A DNA stretch of 64,000 nt from Mucilaginibacter aquatilis (GTDB lineage Bacteria > Bacteroidota > Bacteroidia > Sphingobacteriales > Sphingobacteriaceae): the NCBI RefSeq assembly GCF_009755275.1, contig NZ_WQLA01000006.1, forward strand, positions 124,001-188,000, written 5' to 3'. Position 1 is the stretch's first letter; each line of letters starts with the position of its first letter. The position numbers and the translations under genes are program-made. The notes beneath the pieces are model-generated. The model was not told the origin of the DNA. It did no database searches and was given only the letters and a program-made list of their open reading frames with translations. Positions 16,859-24,848 of this stretch are shown here, one piece after another.

Positions 16859-18077
16859 CTAACTCTCCGGCTATAACGTTTAAGCTACTCATGTTAATAA
16901 TGGCATCCGAAAGCAACATACCACGGCTCATATCGGCATACATGCTGTAATTGATAAAGCTTGGCCTGCGGAAATGCAAACGGTATGGGCTACGGCCACC
17001 ATCGTTCACCAGGTAAAAGCCCAACTCGCCGTTAGTTCCTTCAACCGCATGGTAAACCTCTCCTACCGGTGCATCAATCTCACCCATCACAATTTTAAAA
17101 TGATAAATAAGGGCTTCCATGTTGTTGTACACTTCCTCTTTTGGAGGCAAGTAAATTTCCGGAACATCGGCATGAAAAATGGCCGAGTCTTCTTTTTCTA
17201 TCTTGTCCAAAGCCTGCTGTATCATGCGCATGCTTTGTTTCATTTCTTCGTTACGAACCAAAAAGCGGTCATACACATCGCCCGTAGTACCCACCGGAAC
17301 TTCAAAATCAAAGTCCTCGTAAGAGCAATAAGGGTTCATGGCACGTACATCGTAATCAACGCCTGTAGCACGCAAAATCGGGCCGCTCCAGCTGTAATCA
17401 AGGGCAGTTTCGGCAGTTACCGGGGCTACGCCTTTGGTACGGTCGATGAAGATACGGTTACGGTTAAACAGCGCTTCAAATTCGTTCAGCACTTTAGGAA
17501 AATCTACCAAGAACTTTTTAATCTTGGCAAAAGCAATATCATTGAAGTTACGCTCAAAGCCACCTAACCTACCAACATTGGTTGTTAAGCGCGAACCGCA
17601 AACTTCTTCATAGATTTCATATATGGCCTCGCGGTATTCCATCATGTAGAGGAAACCCGTGAATGCTCCGGTATCAACCCCCAATACACCGTTACAGATA
17701 ATATGGTCGGCAATACGAGCAAGCTCCATGATGATTACCCGGAGGTAATCAACGCGTTTTGGTGTTTGTATCTTCAACAGCTTTTCAACCGTCATGTGCC
17801 AGCCCATGTTATTAATAGGGGCTGAACAATAGTTCAGGCGGTCGGTTAGCGGGGTAATTTGGTAGAATGGACGGTGCTCGGCAATTTTCTCAAACGCACG
17901 GTGGATGTAACCTATGGTTGATACGCCGCTTACAATGCGCTCGCCATCCATTTGCAACACATTTTGGAATACGCCGTGCGTAGCCGGATGCGTTGGCCCC
18001 AGGTTAAGGGTAGATAACTCACTTTGCAGGTTGGTATCTGTATTACTATTTGTATTTAACGAAGGAAAATTCTGCAT
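16851..18077 (-). CDS. nuoD: NADH-quinone oxidoreductase subunit D
   Basis: The 49-kDa-type subunit that forms the quinone reduction site with NuoB, 408 residues and not fused to NuoC. Visible family motifs are LNLGPTHPATHGVFQNVLQM with the site histidines, RLNYCSAPINNMGW, and RSPYRLHFRRPSFINYS near the C-terminus. The first 20 residues are rich in N, S and T and dispensable-looking. It lies 3 bp after nuoC and overlaps nuoE by 8 bp. Confidence 0.97.
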   Translation of the reverse strand: MQNFPSLNTNSNTDTNLQSELSTLNLGPTHPATHGVFQNVLQMDGERIVSGVSTIGYIHRAFEKIAEHRPFYQITPLTDRLNYCSAPINNMGWHMTVEKLLKIQTPKRVDYLRVIIMELARIADHIICNGVLGVDTGAFTGFLYMMEYREAIYEIYEEVCGSRLTTNVGRLGGFERNFNDIAFAKIKKFLVDFPKVLNEFEALFNRNRIFIDRTKGVAPVTAETALDYSWSGPILRATGVDYDVRAMNPYCSYEDFDFEVPVGTTGDVYDRFLVRNEEMKQSMRMIQQALDKIEKEDSAIFHADVPEIYLPPKEEVYNNMEALIYHFKIVMGEIDAPVGEVYHAVEGTNGELGFYLVNDGGRSPYRLHFRRPSFINYSMYADMSRGMLLSDAIINMSSLNVIAGELDA

Positions 18078-18080
18078 AGG

Positions 18081-18584
18081 TTATCTTCCAAAATAAAAAT
18101 CTTTTTTATCTACACGGTTCGGATCTTCCAGCGGATACTCTTTACGCATCGGAAACACGGTCATATCGTCCACATTTAGTATACGCACAAGGTTAGGATG
18201 GCCTTCAAAGTTCACCCCAAAAAAGTCGTAAGTTTCACGCTCCATCCAGTTAGCACCGTTCCAAAGCTCAGTAGCTGATGGTATACGCTCATCACCTGCC
18301 GGTAAAAACACTTTTGCGCGTATGCGCACATTGTGCACCAAGCTATGTACATGGTATATTACCCCAATTGGGTTTTCCTGCTCAGGATATTGTATGGCAG
18401 TAATATCGGTAAGGTATATAAACTGCAGGGCCGCATCAGTTTTGATGTAGCGCAGCAAGTCTATAATGGTATCGCGGTTGGTTTCAACCGTTAACATGCC
18501 GTAATCTTCAACAACAGGCTTTACTAATTCGCCAAATTTGCTGGTTAGGTTTTCGAGCAGTATATCGTTATTTAATTCACCCAT
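18081..18584 (-). CDS. nuoC: NADH-quinone oxidoreductase subunit C
   Basis: The 30-kDa-type peripheral subunit, 167 residues. The C-terminal signature lies in NWMERETYDFFGVNFEGHPNLVRIL (family pattern ERE.YD.FG..F.GHP.L.RIL), followed by MRKEYPLEDPNR. It overlaps nuoB by one base. It is a stand-alone NuoC rather than the NuoCD fusion of enterobacteria. Confidence 0.96.
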   Translation of the reverse strand: MGELNNDILLENLTSKFGELVKPVVEDYGMLTVETNRDTIIDLLRYIKTDAALQFIYLTDITAIQYPEQENPIGVIYHVHSLVHNVRIRAKVFLPAGDERIPSATELWNGANWMERETYDFFGVNFEGHPNLVRILNVDDMTVFPMRKEYPLEDPNRVDKKDFYFGR

Positions 18585-19126
18585 TACTGGATTCCGTATT
18601 TAGCTAGTAATTGCTGATATTCCGGTGTGTCGCGACGACGCAACGACTCGGTTTGTACCAGTTTTTGAATATTCATAAAACCATCAATAATGGCTTCAGG
18701 GCGCGGCGGGCAACCCGGTACATAAACGTCAACCGGTATAACCTCATCTATTCCCTGCAATACCGAGTAAGTATCAAATATACCACCGCTTGATGCGCAT
18801 GCACCAACAGCCATCACCCAACGGGGCTCGGCCATTTGCAGGTAAACCTGGCGTAAAACCGGTGCCATCTTTTTAGAGATAGTACCCATAACCATCAATA
18901 AATCGGCCTGGCGCGGCGAAAAACTTAAACGCTCGGCACCAAAGCGAGACAAATCATAATGCGAGCCCATGGTGGCCATAAACTCAATGCCGCAGCATGA
19001 AGTAGCAAAAGGCAACGGCCACAACGAATGCGAACGCGCCAAACCTATGGCCTTATCTAACGATGTAGCGAAAAATCCCGAACCTTCGACACCCGGAGGG
19101 GCATTAACTATCTGTACATCACTCAT
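18584..19126 (-). CDS. nuoB: NADH-quinone oxidoreductase subunit B (cluster N2)
   Basis: Carries the terminal [4Fe-4S] cluster N2 that reduces quinone, 180 residues. The adjacent cysteines in [12 protein letters not shown] (about residues 42-44), the Cys in VGACASSGG and the GCPPRPEAI motif supply the ligands. It is the first gene of the main nuo transcript. A terminator and a new -7 promoter element lie between it and nuoA, 240 bp upstream. Confidence 0.97.
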   Translation of the reverse strand: MSDVQIVNAPPGVEGSGFFATSLDKAIGLARSHSLWPLPFATSCCGIEFMATMGSHYDLSRFGAERLSFSPRQADLLMVMGTISKKMAPVLRQVYLQMAEPRWVMAVGACASSGGIFDTYSVLQGIDEVIPVDVYVPGCPPRPEAIIDGFMNIQKLVQTESLRRRDTPEYQQLLAKYGIQ

Positions 19127-19165
19127 TGGTTATAATTGCTAAAATTCCGCCTAAACGGATGCCTA

Positions 19166-19173
19166 CAAATTTA
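19166..19173 (-). promoter_or_regulatory. Candidate -7 promoter element for nuoB-N
   Basis: TAAATTTG on the minus strand matches the Bacteroidota -7 consensus TANNTTTG and would start transcription about 33 nt upstream of the nuoB ATG. No good TTTG is seen at the -33 distance. Its position after the nuoA terminator makes a separate nuoB promoter plausible. Confidence 0.4.
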
Positions 19174-19296
19174 TTATTATAAACGTATTTTGGTATAGTG
19201 TGATATGTACAACATTGTATTTAGAAACAGTCTAAACAGATTGATTATGTGCATTATACCTTAAGCTTTTATTGAAAAATAAAGCATTAAAACGCA

Positions 19297-19332
19297 AAAC
19301 GCCCAATAGATTTAATAACCTATTGGGCGTTT
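19297..19332 (-). terminator. Intrinsic terminator between nuoA and nuoB
   Basis: Perfect 13-bp stem (19297-19309 with 19320-19332) with a 10-nt loop, 35 bp downstream of the nuoA stop. The leftward transcript would continue into a short U-rich run. It would largely separate nuoA from nuoB-N. Confidence 0.75.
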
Positions 19333-19366
19333 GTTTATGATAATGATAATATTAATATATTTCTAA

Positions 19367-19738
19367 TTAGTTCCAGTTCAACGCTCCTTTTTTTAGCACA
19401 TAAATAAAGCCTAAAAGCAGGGTTGCCATAAAGATGAACATCTCTATTAAACCGTCGGTACCCATGGCTTTAAAATTTACCGCCCATGGATACATGAAGA
19501 TAACCTCCACATCAAACAACACAAACAATATAGCTACCAGGAAGTATTTGATTGATACCGGTGTGCGGGCATTACCCACTACCTCAATACCCGATTCAAA
19601 TGGCGTAAGCTTATCGGCAGTGACACGCTTTGGCCCTAATTTGTGGGTGGCCAGCATGGTTGTAACAACAAATCCCACAGCTACCAGCATTTGAATAATG
19701 ATGGGCAAATAATTAACCGGTAAACTTTGTGCTTCCAT
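19367..19738 (-). CDS. nuoA: NADH-quinone oxidoreductase subunit A
   Basis: Small three-helix membrane subunit of complex I. The ATG at 19738 gives 123 residues beginning MEAQSLPVNYLPIIIQ, in line with the family. The longer frame from 19795 would add 19 residues (rich in F, Y and C) that overlap the upstream terminator. Family motifs are KLTPFESGIE and SIKYFLVAILFVLFDVEVIF, with acidic residues that contact the quinone channel. A near-perfect promoter ends 4 bp before this ATG, so the mRNA is predicted to be leaderless or nearly so. Confidence 0.96.
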   Translation of the reverse strand: MEAQSLPVNYLPIIIQMLVAVGFVVTTMLATHKLGPKRVTADKLTPFESGIEVVGNARTPVSIKYFLVAILFVLFDVEVIFMYPWAVNFKAMGTDGLIEMFIFMATLLLGFIYVLKKGALNWN

Positions 19739-19742
19739 AGGG

Positions 19743-19773
19743 CAAATATAGTAGTGGGTTTCATAATAACAAA
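19743..19773 (-). promoter_or_regulatory. Consensus Bacteroidota promoter of nuoA
   Basis: On the minus strand TTTG (19773-19770), a 19-bp spacer and TATATTTG (19750-19743) match TTTG-N19-21-TANNTTTG exactly. Only CCCT separates the -7 box from the nuoA ATG. The -33 box lies inside the arm of the upstream terminator. Confidence 0.72.
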
Positions 19774-19800
19774 AAAGGTGCAGTTTAAACTGCACCTTTT
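19771..19800 (-). terminator. Terminator of the exbB-tonB-TPR operon
   Basis: Perfect 14-bp palindrome (19773-19786 with 19787-19800) that folds as AAAAGGTGCAG/CTGCACCTTTT around a 6-nt loop, followed on the minus strand by T6. It lies 27 bp after the TPR gene stop. Confidence 0.85.
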
Positions 19801-19826
19801 AATAATATAATTTTTAAAAGCATTAA

Positions 19827-21530
19827 TTATTTGCCTTTACCTTTTGCTGCGGGCTTGTTTTTCCTGTTAAAGAAATTTGAAGCTTGGGCATTGTTAGGAT
19901 CATTTTCGCGGGCTTTAGTGTAATTTTCTGTAGCCTTTGCCATATCCTTTTCTTTATATTCAGCAAATGCACCTAAGTAAGCATATGCTTCGGCAAGATT
20001 CTTTTTATCAGCTTCTGCAACTGTTTCTTTTGCTTTTGTAACCTCGATTAGCTTTTCATAGTAAGGTTTTGCAAAGCCTTGGATATTATTACGGTCTTTC
20101 TCTTTTAAATCGTACAAACGTGCACGATAAAGCGTAACTGTAGTGTTTGGCGTTGGCACTTTTGATTGAATATAAGCAAAAGCAGAGTCAGCCTTTGCTA
20201 ACAACATGGTATCAGCAACTGGTTTTGGAGTAGCTTTGCTTGCAAGCTGATCGCCGTAAGCAAAGTAATAGCTAAACCCTTCTGAAAAATAATCATTCAA
20301 AGTTGCCTTTTTAGATTTAGATACATACTGTCTGTAAGCATCACCAGCTTTTTCATACTGACGTTTTGCGTAGTATATTTTTGCTATATCAGCATATAAA
20401 TCACCTTGAGTTGTATCTAACTTAACAGTTTTCTCTAAAGTTTGTAAAGCGGCGGTGGTATCTTTGGCTTTTAACTGAATACGACCTTGGTAGTAATAGT
20501 CATAAGGAATGATACGCTTAGGATCAGCCTTGGTCATCCATGAATTCATAGCACTTTGAGCTGTAGCTGAGTCACCGTTTTCAAAAGCTGAATAAGCTAG
20601 GTAACGGTAAGCACGCGCGTTGGCATTAGGCATTTGGCTTAAAGCTGTAGCTTCGGTTTGAAGTTCTTTAAATTTACCTGCCTGGTAAAGGAAGTCGGCA
20701 TAACGAAGACGAGATTCTACCGAGTTATCAGTTAAGCTCAAAAACTTGCTATACTTTTCAACCGCTTCATTCACTTTAGCTGACGCCTGAGTAGGAACTT
20801 TTTGTGCCCAACGAATATCAGTTTCAGCCCACTCACGGTAAGCAGGACCAAAATTCGGATCAATTGCTAAAGCAGCTTTGAATTCTTCTTCAGATGCATC
20901 CCAGTTGTTAGCCTGACGCCATACCACACCTGTTGCAACTTTTGCAGCTGCGGCTTTAGGGTTAATTTTCAACGCATCTTCATACGCCTTAACCGCATCA
21001 GTATTTTTTAATTGAGTACGATAAGCATCGCCTAAAGCAATATATAACTCAGGATCTTTTGCACTTACAGCAAGTCCTTTTTGCAATACTGCAATAGCAG
21101 CATTACCATCAGGCTCTCCTAACAAATAAGCTTCACCAACGTATTGAAACGGTTTGGTTTCTTTACCTGCAAGTGTAATTGCCTGGTTGAAGTTTGATTG
21201 TGCACCAGCCTGATCCTTACTTAAACGGGCAACCGCGCCTAAACCTGCATAGTTTAAAGCTGATTTAGGATTAGCAGCTATACCTTTAGTAAAAACGGCT
21301 TTGGCCGAATCAACGTAATCCTGTTCAAGGTAAACCCAGCCCAGGTAAAAGAAATTTTCATCTTTATTAGCCTGAGTCGCTGTTAAGTTTTTTAACATCG
21401 ACTTAGCTTTCTGGTATTGTTCGGCGTCAATGGCTTTCTTGGCGTCGGCAAGACTCTGCGCAAAAACATTTGAACCTATAAATACCAGCCCTGTTGCAGC
21501 TACTGCCGCTTTACTAATCATATTCTTCAT
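19827..21530 (-). CDS. Tetratricopeptide-repeat periplasmic protein
   Basis: 567 residues with an N-terminal signal peptide (residues 1-24, ending VFAQ). TPR motifs recur through the chain, clearest in FFYLGWVYLEQDYVDSAKAVF, YAGLGAVARLSKDQAGAQSNF, PELYIALGDAYRTQLKNTDAVKA and LYADIAKIYYAKRQYEKAGDA. The C-terminus is basic (PAAKGKGK). It is the last gene of the ExbB-ExbD-ExbD-TonB cluster, 28 bp after the PstS-like gene, a gene order often seen in Bacteroidota. A scaffold role in the periplasm with the TonB machinery is inferred from context. Confidence 0.88.
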   Translation of the reverse strand: MKNMISKAAVAATGLVFIGSNVFAQSLADAKKAIDAEQYQKAKSMLKNLTATQANKDENFFYLGWVYLEQDYVDSAKAVFTKGIAANPKSALNYAGLGAVARLSKDQAGAQSNFNQAITLAGKETKPFQYVGEAYLLGEPDGNAAIAVLQKGLAVSAKDPELYIALGDAYRTQLKNTDAVKAYEDALKINPKAAAAKVATGVVWRQANNWDASEEEFKAALAIDPNFGPAYREWAETDIRWAQKVPTQASAKVNEAVEKYSKFLSLTDNSVESRLRYADFLYQAGKFKELQTEATALSQMPNANARAYRYLAYSAFENGDSATAQSAMNSWMTKADPKRIIPYDYYYQGRIQLKAKDTTAALQTLEKTVKLDTTQGDLYADIAKIYYAKRQYEKAGDAYRQYVSKSKKATLNDYFSEGFSYYFAYGDQLASKATPKPVADTMLLAKADSAFAYIQSKVPTPNTTVTLYRARLYDLKEKDRNNIQGFAKPYYEKLIEVTKAKETVAEADKKNLAEAYAYLGAFAEYKEKDMAKATENYTKARENDPNNAQASNFFNRKNKPAAKGKGK

Positions 21531-21558
21531 GGCTTTTTTTATAGTTTTAGTTACTTAT

Positions 21559-22473
21559 TTATTTTAAAATCATTTCCCGCTGCGGTATCGAATCAGGCAA
21601 TAAACCCGATTTCAAAATTATCCTTTGTCCGCGGTCGCTCTTTATAAAAGCAGCAAACCCTGCTGCTAATCCCATCTTCCCGGTGCTGTTAAGTATATAC
21701 AGACCACGAACAAGCGGATATTGTTTTAGAGCTAATGTAGTTTGGTTAGGTTTAAAGTACTCTGTCGGCGATTTGTCATTACTTTCATCTTTAACGCCAA
21801 CTATTTTAACCTTGCTTACTGCATCCGCATAATCCTTATCAGGGTCGTCAAGCCAGCTAAAGCCAACTATGCCTATTGAATTCGGATGCTCGCTTACATA
21901 CTTTATTACATCTTTATTTGACTGTAAAGCATAAATATTTTTCTCTTTTAACTCTTTATTACCCGAAAAGTCTTTCAAATACCTTACCAAACTCGAATTT
22001 GGGTTATCAAACACAATGTTCTTATCGATCATTGTTTTACCGTTAAGCATATCTTTTATTTGCTTTACAGATATCGTTGTATCGGCAGATTCTTGATTCA
22101 CTATCAGCGTAATAGCGTCAATCGCAAACCTATTTACATCGGGCGGTAAACCACGGCGCTCAAGTATCCCCAACTCAGATGGATTTAGCTCACGTGACAA
22201 AATGGCAACCCGTATGCTATCTTCCAAAAAAAGCTTTAGCGCTTCATTCTCTGATTTATATACAAACTCCGGCTTGGCCTCTGTAAACAGCGCCTTAAAT
22301 ACATATGCTTCCTGATCTAATATAGGTTTAAACGATTCATCGGCCAGAAATAGTGCCTTACCTTTAACAAAAGTATCATCACCTTTTACTTGTGAGGCCT
22401 GTTGCTGACGGCACATACCGAAAACAACGATGACAAGAATGCTGCAAATAATAATTTTTATGCTGTTGCTCAT
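21559..22473 (-). CDS. PstS-like substrate-binding lipoprotein in the TonB operon
   Basis: 304 residues of the periplasmic phosphate-binding-protein-like fold. A hydrophobic N-terminus (residues 5-20) is followed by GMCRQQQ, so Cys21 may be lipidated, although Met at -1 is unusual for a lipobox. LSRELNPSELGILERRGL, DAITLIVNQESADTTISVKQIKDM and SIGIVGFSWLDDPD match the PstS pattern of phosphate ABC transporters. No pstCAB genes are nearby. It overlaps the 75-residue gene by 4 bp and precedes the TPR gene. Its ligand is unknown, and a phosphate-type anion is only a family-based guess. Confidence 0.85.
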   Translation of the reverse strand: MSNSIKIIICSILVIVVFGMCRQQQASQVKGDDTFVKGKALFLADESFKPILDQEAYVFKALFTEAKPEFVYKSENEALKLFLEDSIRVAILSRELNPSELGILERRGLPPDVNRFAIDAITLIVNQESADTTISVKQIKDMLNGKTMIDKNIVFDNPNSSLVRYLKDFSGNKELKEKNIYALQSNKDVIKYVSEHPNSIGIVGFSWLDDPDKDYADAVSKVKIVGVKDESNDKSPTEYFKPNQTTLALKQYPLVRGLYILNSTGKMGLAAGFAAFIKSDRGQRIILKSGLLPDSIPQREMILK

Positions 22474-22697
22474 CTGCGGTTGTCTGTTCTTACAATGCGG
22501 ATAAAACGCAGTACGCCGTATACAATAAAAAGTCCACCGAAGGTGTACCGTTGCGTTTGCGATAAGTTAAGAGGAAGCTTGTCCCAGAACATAATCATCA
22601 AGCCGAGGATGATGACTACGATGAATAAGGCTGCGCCTAAAATAAACAAAAACCGCCTTTGGGGCGATTTTTGTTCATCGTTATTTGAATTTAACAT
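22470..22697 (-). CDS. Small two-helix membrane protein in the TonB operon
   Basis: 75 residues: a charged cytoplasmic start (NNDEQKSPQRR), one strong membrane helix (about residues 16-37), a short polar loop and a second helix (about 53-66) ending in RIVRTDNRR. I do not know a named family. The 4-bp overlap with the PstS-like gene and the 8-bp gap to tonB show it is part of the operon. An accessory role in the transport complex is inferred from location only. Confidence 0.8.
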   Translation of the reverse strand: MLNSNNDEQKSPQRRFLFILGAALFIVVIILGLMIMFWDKLPLNLSQTQRYTFGGLFIVYGVLRFIRIVRTDNRR

Positions 22698-22705
22698 GAA
22701 TAATC

Positions 22706-23551
22706 TTATTGATCTTGCAAAGTAAATACAATAGGAACGGTGTACTGTACACGTACTGCACGGCCGTTTTGTTTACCTGGTGACCATTTTGGAGAATTCT
22801 TTAATACACGGATAGCTTCTTCTTCTAAACCTGAGCCTAATGTACGGCCAATTGGTTTAATGTCGGTTAAGCTACCGTCGCGTTCTACTACGAAGGTTAC
22901 GTTTACACGGCCTTGTACACCGTTTTCAGATGCTACCGCAGGGTAACGCAAAGCTTTGTTAAGATACTTACCAAAGCCGGCCATACCACCCGGAAAGTCG
23001 GGTAACTGCTCTACTGAGGTAAAAATCTCATTTGGATTTGACTCTGTTACTGCAGCGCTCACTGGTGCGTTACCTACCGGCTCGTCAATACGAACTGTTT
23101 GCGTAGGGTCACCCTTGATGTCTTTCTGTCCAGGGTCGGCCACTTTAAGATCTTCCTGGCTTGGCGGATCTTTCTCGCGTACCTGCTCATCTGGTTTAAC
23201 AACCGGTGGCGGGAATTTCACCTGGTCAACCTTTGGCTTTTGAGGCTCAGGGCTTGGCGGTGGCGGCGGAGGTGGCTCTGCTTCGTTCAATGGTGGTGGC
23301 GGCGTAAGCACCACTTCTTCAATTTTAACCTTCTCTTTTGGCTTAGGTATAAAACCTTTGATCTTGTTAATGATGGTTGGCAGTGATACTGCAAACGCAA
23401 ACAAACTTATCGTAATAAAAAGCGCAATCATGGTGCTGCGCGGATTAGTTTTACGTAGTTCATATGCACCGTAAGATTTGTTACGGTCAGCAAAAACAAC
23501 ATCAAGCCATTCAGGTTTCAGTATGTCTAATTTTGATCCTAAAATAGCCAT
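22706..23551 (-). CDS. tonB: TonB family energy transducer
   Basis: 281 residues that span the periplasm to couple the ExbB/ExbD motor to outer-membrane receptors. A cytoplasmic N-terminus with KSYGAYELRK is followed by one membrane helix (about residues 42-65). A proline-rich spacer follows (about 83-150, many PP and PEP repeats). The TonB C-terminal domain is at the end (about 190-281), with YPAVASENGVQGRVNVTFVV and the SGLEEEAIRVLKNSPKWSPG pattern. It lies 37 bp after exbD. Confidence 0.95.
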   Translation of the reverse strand: MAILGSKLDILKPEWLDVVFADRNKSYGAYELRKTNPRSTMIALFITISLFAFAVSLPTIINKIKGFIPKPKEKVKIEEVVLTPPPPLNEAEPPPPPPPSPEPQKPKVDQVKFPPPVVKPDEQVREKDPPSQEDLKVADPGQKDIKGDPTQTVRIDEPVGNAPVSAAVTESNPNEIFTSVEQLPDFPGGMAGFGKYLNKALRYPAVASENGVQGRVNVTFVVERDGSLTDIKPIGRTLGSGLEEEAIRVLKNSPKWSPGKQNGRAVRVQYTVPIVFTLQDQ

Positions 23552-23588
23552 GACATTAGTTTTTCAAATTCAACACAAGTGCTGATGA

Positions 23589-24131
23589 TTAATAAATTTT
23601 ATCTCTTTTAAGCAATTCTACTTCAACTGGTGTAATATCAACAATTGCGTATAGCTTGTTGTTTGTAATGTTAAGCTCGTCGATAACGTCAATCATGTTT
23701 TTGTAAACAGATTTATCGCTTGGCTTAATAATCACAAACATCTCTTTACCGGTAGTTTGCTTAATTCTCTGACCTTGCTCTACAAGGACTTTACGGAAAC
23801 CTTCTTTACCGTAACCATCAACTGTTGGCGGGGTAAGTGATTCTCCAGGTACACCAATAAACCATTCCAGTTTATTGTTGCTTCCCAATAACACTGTAAG
23901 TGTTCTTGAAGCGGCAATAGGCTCCTGTACATCAGGCTTCTGATCATCTTTATCAGGCATGGCTAAATCCATTGCCTTTGCTTTTGACAGGGTAGTGGTA
24001 AGCATAAAGAAGGTTACCAGTAAGAAAGCTAAATCCACCATCGCGGTTAAGTCAACGCGGGTTGATTGTTTTTTACTTCTTACCTTACCACCTTTTTTCT
24101 TACCCCCACCGGAGGTATCTAATTCTGCCAT
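23589..24131 (-). CDS. exbD: Biopolymer transporter ExbD (second copy)
   Basis: 180 residues with one membrane helix near the N-terminus. VDLTAMVDLAFLLVTFFMLTT (about residues 26-46) holds the essential proton-carrying aspartate. The start is basic and glycine-rich (GGGKKKGGKVRSKK). The C-terminal periplasmic domain has the ExbD/TolR pattern (FVIIKPSDKSVYKNMIDVIDELN). It follows the first exbD after one base, so it is translationally coupled. The two ExbD forms may both load into the ExbB pentamer. Confidence 0.94.
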   Translation of the reverse strand: MAELDTSGGGKKKGGKVRSKKQSTRVDLTAMVDLAFLLVTFFMLTTTLSKAKAMDLAMPDKDDQKPDVQEPIAASRTLTVLLGSNNKLEWFIGVPGESLTPPTVDGYGKEGFRKVLVEQGQRIKQTTGKEMFVIIKPSDKSVYKNMIDVIDELNITNNKLYAIVDITPVEVELLKRDKIY

Positions 24132-24132
24132 G

Positions 24133-24744
24133 TTATTCTTTTCCTCTTAATGATGTAATTAAACTGAATTTGTTTACTTCCTGCTTTTGCAGAATGGCAA
24201 TAATTTTTTGAATAGTTGGGTACTCTTCCTGGCTGTCACCTTTAATGGTAACACGAAGCTCTTTACCCGAAATATTTTTGGTTACTATACGGGATTCATA
24301 AATCCAGTTGAACAACTCGTTGCTAACCGAATCGGTTGGGATACCCGGAGCTTTAAACTCTTTCATTTGGTCGCCATCAAAGCTCAGGTATTGTTTTACC
24401 TGTGCAATAGGCACACCAATGTTTGGCATAACCGAAAACTTGTTTACCTCTGAAGGGGTAAAGCTAATTTTATATCTGTCGCCCATACGCAACAACAATT
24501 GCTTACGTACTTCAAAACCCTCAACACCAAAAAACACTTTGCCTTTACCGCCAATAGTTAGCGTGGCAATATCACTTTCCGGAAGAAGTGTTTGTGCTGT
24601 AGAAGCAGGAGTATCAACCGGAACCGGATCCTCCACCTTAGGTTTTGCCGTTAATATAAAGAAGGTAAGCAAAAGGAACGCAACGTCACACATGGCCGTC
24701 ATGTCAATTGCTGTACTCTTTCTTGGAATTTTTACTCTTGGCAT
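24133..24744 (-). CDS. exbD: Biopolymer transporter ExbD (first copy)
   Basis: 203 residues, a diverged paralogue of the next gene. IDMTAMCDVAFLLLTFFILTA (about residues 13-33) is the membrane helix with the essential aspartate. The periplasmic part is longer than in the second copy. The C-terminus (ELRVTIKGDSQEEYPTIQKIIAILQ) matches the ExbD/TolR fold. It lies 104 bp after exbB, a gap that contains a GC-rich stem-loop, and 1 bp before the second exbD. Confidence 0.94.
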   Translation of the reverse strand: MPRVKIPRKSTAIDMTAMCDVAFLLLTFFILTAKPKVEDPVPVDTPASTAQTLLPESDIATLTIGGKGKVFFGVEGFEVRKQLLLRMGDRYKISFTPSEVNKFSVMPNIGVPIAQVKQYLSFDGDQMKEFKAPGIPTDSVSNELFNWIYESRIVTKNISGKELRVTIKGDSQEEYPTIQKIIAILQKQEVNKFSLITSLRGKE

Positions 24745-24793
24745 TTCTGTTTGTCTCTTAAATAAATACTATAACCGGTTAATTATTCAAACC

Positions 24794-24824
24794 TGCCCGC
24801 CGCTGTAAATGCAGGCGGCGGGCA
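24794..24824 (-). promoter_or_regulatory. GC-rich stem-loop between exbB and exbD
   Basis: A perfect 10-bp stem (TGCCCGCCGC at 24794-24803 with 24815-24824) and an 11-nt loop sit inside the operon, with no U-tract. It is unlikely to be a full terminator. It could protect the upstream exbB mRNA end or reduce read-through to give more ExbB than ExbD. Confidence 0.55.
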
Positions 24825-24848
24825 AGAATGTTATATCAAAACCAAATT

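Noticed and set aside
16974..17567. 197-residue ORF antisense to nuoD
   Set aside because: It lies entirely opposite nuoD, has no family features and looks like a by-product of codon use on the other strand.
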